Positions 39,301 to 64,000 of a stretch of 64,000 bases of DNA are shown here, one piece after another. Source of the DNA: Ascaris suum (lineage: Eukaryota > Nematoda > Chromadorea > Rhabditida > Ascarididae). Positions within the stretch are counted from its first letter, which is position 1. Each line of letters begins with the position of its first letter. Under the pieces are notes generated by a model. The model saw nothing but the letters and a program-made list of their open reading frames with translations, was not told where the DNA came from and searched no databases. A program made the position numbers and the translations under genes. The DNA lies in assembly GCA_013433145.1 (NCBI GenBank), contig CM024187.1, forward strand, positions 1,984,001 through 2,048,000, read 5' to 3'.

Positions 39301-40680
39301 TGCTATTGATTGCAAAAAATTGATGTATTGATAGTTAATATTGGTTGGGATTCGAAATAATTAGCATTTCCTTTGGCTAATGGTGTTGCATCGGATGGAA
39401 ATACTACAATGAAGAATATAAGCAATTCGATTTTAGTATCAAAGTCTCATCATATGTCGACAATCTCTAAATATGTGCACGATTTCATCAAACATTTTTC
39501 ATTAGCTTCACTACTCCACTCAACATTACTAATATCATTTACAATTAAATTTTAAATTTAGAGTTACTCATTTTATTCACAAATAACACCTGAATTTATC
39601 ATTACTTACTTAATTTACAAGTAACTTTTACAAGTATATAGGTCATAAGCTGTAAAATTCGTCTATGTATTCATGCATCAACTGAAAAAGAAACATTCCA
39701 CGAAACAGAACGTTGAAATGGTTAAACCTCAAAACAATGGCATATGCCTCTTTATATGCAACATTTGTTCGTTGTACTACAAAAAAAAAAAAAAAAAAAA
39801 AAAAAAAGAAATATGATGTCTGTAGCGCACAGATAACGCTAACATCTAGTCGTTTAATGATTAAAATAATTCAACTATATTTCTCTCTAAATTTCATATC
39901 TTTTAATAAAAATAAAAAAAGAAAAAAAAATTTTTTTTTCTTCTTCTATGAAATGTATATAGCGGTATTGTATTTTCAAGTGGATGCGAGAAAAAAAAAA
40001 CAAAAAAAAAAAACTTCAACAAAAAACTTCTTGCACTTTTAGTGCATTTTTTGAGGTAATTATAAATGCCAATAAGCTCATTATAATAAAAAAAAAAATT
40101 CTTTTATGCTCTCATTTGTGTTCATTCATTCTTACGATGTCATTTTGTTTTTGAATATCCAATTTTCCATTGTTTATCAAATGTCATTAATATTCATATA
40201 AAGGTGAACGTAACAATGATGAACATATTGAGCGTAAAAGCTTCAAACAAATATTTAAAAATGCGCTTATTGAAAGCAATCTAAATAGTTCAAATACATT
40301 AATATTAGAGCCGATTATAAGGTGAAAAGCGTCAGCAAGTGGAATTTAAATGTAACTGATTGTAAAATTTGCAACGAATAGAAAATTGCTAAATTTTTCT
40401 CAACTTCTCGCAAATGGAATCCGATTTAGCCGAAATGCAGAAAGAGCGCAGTAATTGTACGCCCTGTTCATAATGCAAACTAAATAACATAGTGGAACTA
40501 GGAAATCACTATAATGTCGTCAAGTTGATCCCTAAAAGAAAGTGGACGTATCGATTTCCATCTTCAAGAGTAACCTTAGATTGTATATGGCAATTTGAGA
40601 TAAATTAGAAGAAAAGACCATTTACGTGTTCATTACAGCATTAAGTGAGTTGTAATTGAATCTGAGTTTAAAGAGTTGCA
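36400..40680. other. Gene-poor AT-rich stretch
   Basis: Many A and T runs (for example 27 A at about 39.78 kb, and facing A/T runs near 38375 and 39917) and short spurious frames. No gene is supported. Confidence 0.4.
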
Positions 40681-41160
40681 TAGCAAACGCTTGTAAAGGG
40701 AGTGTGGCTCAAAGCAACTGCATTTCTTTCCATAAGCAAATGCTACATCATAGCTCTTACAAGCAAATGCAACAAAGTTTCCCCTCAAAAACAAATGCAA
40801 CAGCATTTCCTTCATAAAAAACTCGAACACTTGTGTCTGGATCCAATTAGACGCAATGGATAGCACTGTTTTGCACCCAGACAGCAAATCGCACTATAGT
40901 GGGAGGTCTCACATCAATAGTGCTTTTTGACGCAATACATCTGCTCGAAATCTTTGCTATAATCAGATTGCGGTTTAAAGTTTAAAAAAAATTACTGTCG
41001 TTATGCAATTGCAACGAACACTTGCAATGGAAATTGCATTGCTCGTCATGGCATCTCAAAGATTACCGAAGGGCATTTGTCATCTAATTCAGTCATTCAG
41101 AATTTTGCATGTTTTCCGATAGAGACGTTTCTATTAGCAGTGAAACTTTTCTCAAACGTT
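40681..41160 (+). repeat. Left arm of the inverted-repeat element
   Basis: Starts TAGCAAACGC and includes about four degenerate copies of a 27-bp aagcaaatgcaaca-type unit, then the nearly identical core through gaattttgcatg to about 41148. Confidence 0.85.
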
Positions 41161-42214
41161 AAAAAAATTTTTTTGGCATTATGCCTTTATTAGTTTTGAT
41201 GCACTAAATGAAATGAAAATATTCTAGCGAGCAAAAAAAAAAAAATGCTCGGAATAGCGAAAAAAGAGCGAAAAGGACAAAAAAATTTGTACTAAGATTG
41301 ATGATTGTTTAGGTTTTAAGAGCGCACAAAAGCCACGAACAAATAAATGTGTCACGTGAAAAAAAAAAGGGCGAATTTGTTGAAATAAAGTTTCGCTGTC
41401 ATTTCTCGTTGGCTAAAGGAAAATGCATGGATGCAATCGCTATGCACTCATGCAACGGATATGTTTTCTGCTTACATACTCATCGCTACTTCAATCTTAT
41501 AAGTGAACACGAAGCTCACCCAATAAGCCTCACAATTCGTCGAATAATACGCGTCAATCGCAGTGCCTCTTGTAGCGCAATAAAAATATGATGGTCGATT
41601 AATTTTTGAATAAAAGCTTGAAAAGATTTTTGAAAACAACAACATCTTCGAGTTAATTCAAAAATTTTTGGGTCCTCATCATGAGATATGAATGCAAAAA
41701 TGAGCTCACTGGCGATTAAAAGACATGAACAGAAGATAAAGGCGTTATTATTGCTTGCCTTATTAAATGAGCCTGTAAATGCCTTATAAATTATTGACAT
41801 TTTGATGATAGAAAAAGAATAGCAGTTTGAAATAGATATCCAACGCTTTTTTGAGCATAAAATTTCGTACAGCTAATGATTATTGCTATGCTTCATAATT
41901 TTCACGAAGGTAATCGAGTTCATCCAAAAAAAAAAAGTTCTCTCTGCGTCCGGCAAAAGGTAGATTTAATCTAGCTAAAATCTGCGGCGAACTTCCTTTA
42001 CTTCTATGCTGAAAGGTTTTCTAAGCAAGATTCAATGGTACTCTTTCATTTCAAACATATGACATGTCACTTTTGCGGTCGCAGTGTCCCATTTCCAGGT
42101 TTATTTTCTCTCAGTCTTTATTTGTTGTCTCGCTCCTTCTTCGAGTATACCTAATGAAAACATTTTCCTTAACTTTATTGGAATCGGATGAATTTATTCG
42201 AGAAGCAGCATCCA

Positions 42215-42687
42215 AAAATACGCTTGAAAAAAAAAAGTTTTACTGCTAATAGAGGCGTCCCTATCGGAAAACGCATGCAATTGCATGCAAAATTCTGAAT
42301 GACTGAATTAGATGACAAATGCCCTTCGGTAATCTTTGAGATGCCATCATGAGCAATGCAATTTCCATTGCAAGTGTTTCATTGCAATTGCATAACGACA
42401 GTAATTTTTTTTAAACTTTAAACCGCAATCTGATTATAGCAAAGATTTCGAGCAGATGTATTGCGTCAAAAAGCACTATTGATGTGAGACCTCCCACTAT
42501 AGTGCGATTTGCTGTCTGGGTGCAAAACAGTGCTATCCATTGCGTCTAATTGGATCCAGACACAAGTGTTCGAGTTTTTTTGTGAAGGAAATGCTGTCGC
42601 ATTTGTTTTTGTAGGTAATTCTGCTGCATTTTCTTGTGAGAGCAATGTCGTTGTTTGGATCCATACTTCGTTGTCACGCGTTTGCTA
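42215..42687 (-). repeat. Right arm of the inverted-repeat element
   Basis: Reverse complement of the left arm. It differs by an extra 11 bp near 42275 (a small palindrome gcatgcaattgcatgc) and by stronger divergence in the outer 80 bp. It ends GCGTTTGCTA. Confidence 0.85.
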
Positions 42688-60203
<17,516 letters not shown>

Positions 60204-60228
60204 GAGCCCGTCTTCGATAGGAAAATAT

Positions 60229-60247
60229 CATCACTCAGGATTCCATC
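60229..60247 (+). promoter_or_regulatory. AG-acceptor-like site just before the downstream start codon
   Basis: catcactcag lies 9 nt upstream of ATG 60248 and within 45 nt of the wolframin stop. In nematodes such an arrangement can mark a spliced-leader acceptor in an operon. Only the AG and its position are seen; trans-splicing is inferred. Confidence 0.35.
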
Positions 60248-62183
<1,936 letters not shown>

Positions 62184-62194
62184 ACCTTTCTTCT

Positions 62195-62208
62195 AATAAA
62201 ATAATAAA
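62195..62208 (+). terminator. Polyadenylation signals (two overlapping AATAAA)
   Basis: The sequence aataaaataataaa begins 12 nt after the stop codon at 62183. Short 3' UTRs of this kind are common in small-genome invertebrates. Confidence 0.6.
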
Positions 62209-62480
62209 GGCAACGAGAGAAAAACAGTTCTGAATAAAAGTGTCTTTATTGAACCGAAATAATCGTGTCCCACATAGATCGCTTCCATCGAATCGCCAGC
62301 TACGTCCGCCAAAAGCACGTCGACGCTACCTACAAAACGCAAAATATGACTTCAAAACGTGCAAACATGACCGAACCGCATGGACACAGGGAGGCTAGCA
62401 AAGACTCCTATTCCCGATCCAATCGAAAGCACACATTTAGTCGACGGTCGTGGTTAAGATACCATGCACTGCCGTAGGTG

Positions 62481-62545
62481 CTTTTCATCAAGCTTTATTC
62501 TTTGTATACAACGCTTCGGTTCATTCAGTCATCATCAGGCAGCCC
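62481..62545 (-). other. Penelope-like / hammerhead-like terminal motif (tentative)
   Basis: On the minus strand CCTGATGATGAC is followed by CCGAAGCGTTG and a short AT-rich part with AATAAAG. The CTGATGA and CGAA(A/G)C boxes recall the conserved terminal sequence of Penelope-like elements, which can carry hammerhead ribozymes. Here the second box has GAAG in place of GAAA and no clear stem II forms, so activity is unlikely. Confidence 0.25.
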
Positions 62546-62619
62546 TTAGACTTGGGTTAATAACAGGAATGGAGATTAATGAAAACACATGGGGATTTGC
62601 AAGCTTCACATCCCTGTAA

Positions 62620-62907
<288 letters not shown>

Positions 62908-63479
62908 TGAAGTCATTGGCTAGCTACCGAAAGTAGTTTGAGACTAAATGCATTTCAAAAATATTGGTCAGTCGTAGACCGGAAGCATCCGGTGAAAATG
63001 GAATCTTGGTTGCGACCGAGAAAGGCCCAAGCCATCATATTTTAGTCGAGAAAAGCCGATTGAAATTCCAGTTTTCGGTTGCTCACTATTATTACATCCC
63101 AAAGATGGCATCACAGCAACATGCCCTAACTCTACATTGCATGAATCATCGCCATGACGCATCGAGAAAAAGTGGCATAAATGACGAGAGCAAATCCTCT
63201 CAATTTTGTCGTATTTTCGTTCCACATTTACCACTTAAAGATGAAAAAAGATTGTGAAATTCAAAGATATGAAGAAAAATGTGAAATTCAAATATATTCC
63301 ATTAACGTCCATCACAGTTAGTAGGCTGAAAATGAGTTCGCGAATTTTAAACAGTCGTTTTAAAAATGCGGCAATCATGAGGCGTTTTTTGCTTAATAAG
63401 CATATAAGAACATTTTTGCATATAGCAGAACCGTTGGGGTGTGGTAAACCTTGAAGCAAGATATGTGGTCATCGAAAGA

Positions 63480-63496
63480 GGGGGGGGGGGGGGGGG
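63480..63496. repeat. Poly-G tract (17 G)
   Basis: Uninterrupted G run. It is a likely sequencing or assembly weak point and a possible G-quadruplex former. Confidence 0.97.
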
Positions 63497-63823
63497 ACGA
63501 GAGAATATAAAAAAGAGCGATATGCAGTAAACTTTTAGGCGTTTTAGACTGACTTGCTAAAAAAAGGTAAACCATATACCAAGAATGTTTCGTCTGTTCA
63601 CTCAATTTCTCTTCTTTTAATTCACATTGTTTCTTTACCAACGAAAAATGCTCCTTCTGTGGTGTTTCAAATGGTGCAGTTCTTGGGATCTTGTGCTGCA
63701 ACCTAAGAAGTTCAGACTTTTACATTTAATCGCCCGAAGATGCTGATACCTTTTTGTTTCTTCACTGAGTCGCTAAATCTGTTCCATGCTTCTGGTGACC
63801 TCATAGTTTCATATTTCGCAGAC

Positions 63824-63876
63824 ATCTGTGGACAGCGTTGCATGCAAATTTCGTCTCGGAACTCCAGACATCCGGT
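63824..63876 (+). CDS. Possible single exon of an unknown gene
   Basis: Between tatttcgcag and gtaatt lies an open segment reading TSVDSVACKFRLGTPDIR. Good splice-like edges and a protein-like composition are the only evidence. No partner exon was found before the window ends. Confidence 0.2.
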
Positions 63877-64000
63877 AATTCTTTAAAGTTTTTGTCCCCG
63901 TTTTCGGGAAACGGTCTGATACAGTCGTAATATTACCATCAAATTTCATCTGCAAACCCGCCCTCCACATAAATTCGCTCAACGTAAAACAACAATAAGG

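Larger units (their letters stand above)
40681..42687. mobile_element. 2-kb inverted-repeat (foldback-type) DNA element
   Basis: The left arm 40681–41160 and right arm 42215–42687 are inverted copies of each other. The inner 350 bp or so (about 40790–41148 against 42237–42610) is nearly identical. The outer ends are diverged but begin and end with TAGCAAACGC/GCGTTTGCTA. Next to the left end are subterminal tandem units of about 27 bp built on caaatgcaaca…tttcc. The 1.05-kb loop has no recognisable transposase; its two longest frames (41349–41591 plus, 41516–41800 minus) show no motif. It looks like a non-autonomous DNA transposon. The TA at each edge could be a TA target duplication, but this is not proven. 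Confidence 0.85.

Overview
The window is AT-rich eukaryotic DNA, full of homopolymer runs, long (AT)n tracts and short GT–AG introns. It contains parts of two recognisable animal genes, so it comes from an invertebrate metazoan. A nematode is the most likely source: the left gene is a PDF-receptor-like class B GPCR (an ecdysozoan/lophotrochozoan family), and a tightly spaced downstream gene with an AG just before its start codon recalls nematode trans-spliced operons. The species cannot be determined from the sequence alone. Both genes are read here from splice signals, exon phases and remembered family motifs, not from a database search.

Left region (1–12.3 kb, minus strand): six phase-compatible exons of a secretin-family (class B1) GPCR. 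They run from the cysteine-rich hormone-binding ectodomain (12334, 9609, 8866) through TM1–TM2 (5433), a 45-nt micro-exon (2139) and TM3 to the start of TM4 (1048). TM4–TM7 lie beyond the left edge, and the first coding exon was not identified. The introns are large and hold three of four long (AT)n tracts and a dead LINE fragment (6.4–7.45 kb).

Middle region (12.3–44 kb): no confident gene. It holds a fourth (AT)n tract (15.1 kb), a perfect 32-bp hairpin (18.8 kb), a cryptic alternating purine–pyrimidine tract (28.9–29.0 kb), a tRNA-like or SINE-like patch (35.4 kb), a GC-richer island (36.1–36.35 kb) and a 2-kb inverted-repeat (foldback) element with TAGCAAACGC ends (40.68–42.69 kb).

Right region (44.4–60.2 kb, plus strand): a nearly complete wolframin (WFS1) gene in about 18 exons, encoding about 800 residues. 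It has an acidic N-terminus, a Sel1/EF-like cytosolic region, nine or so membrane segments and the luminal C-terminal domain. One intron (54020–54804) appears to use a GC donor. One junction (56493/56862) does not join in frame where homology places it. Only 44 nt after its stop begins a small four-exon gene for an unrecognised single-span basic protein (60248–62183) with two AATAAA signals after its stop. The last 1.8 kb holds GC-richer, repeat-like sequence, including a Penelope-like/hammerhead-like motif, and one doubtful exon.
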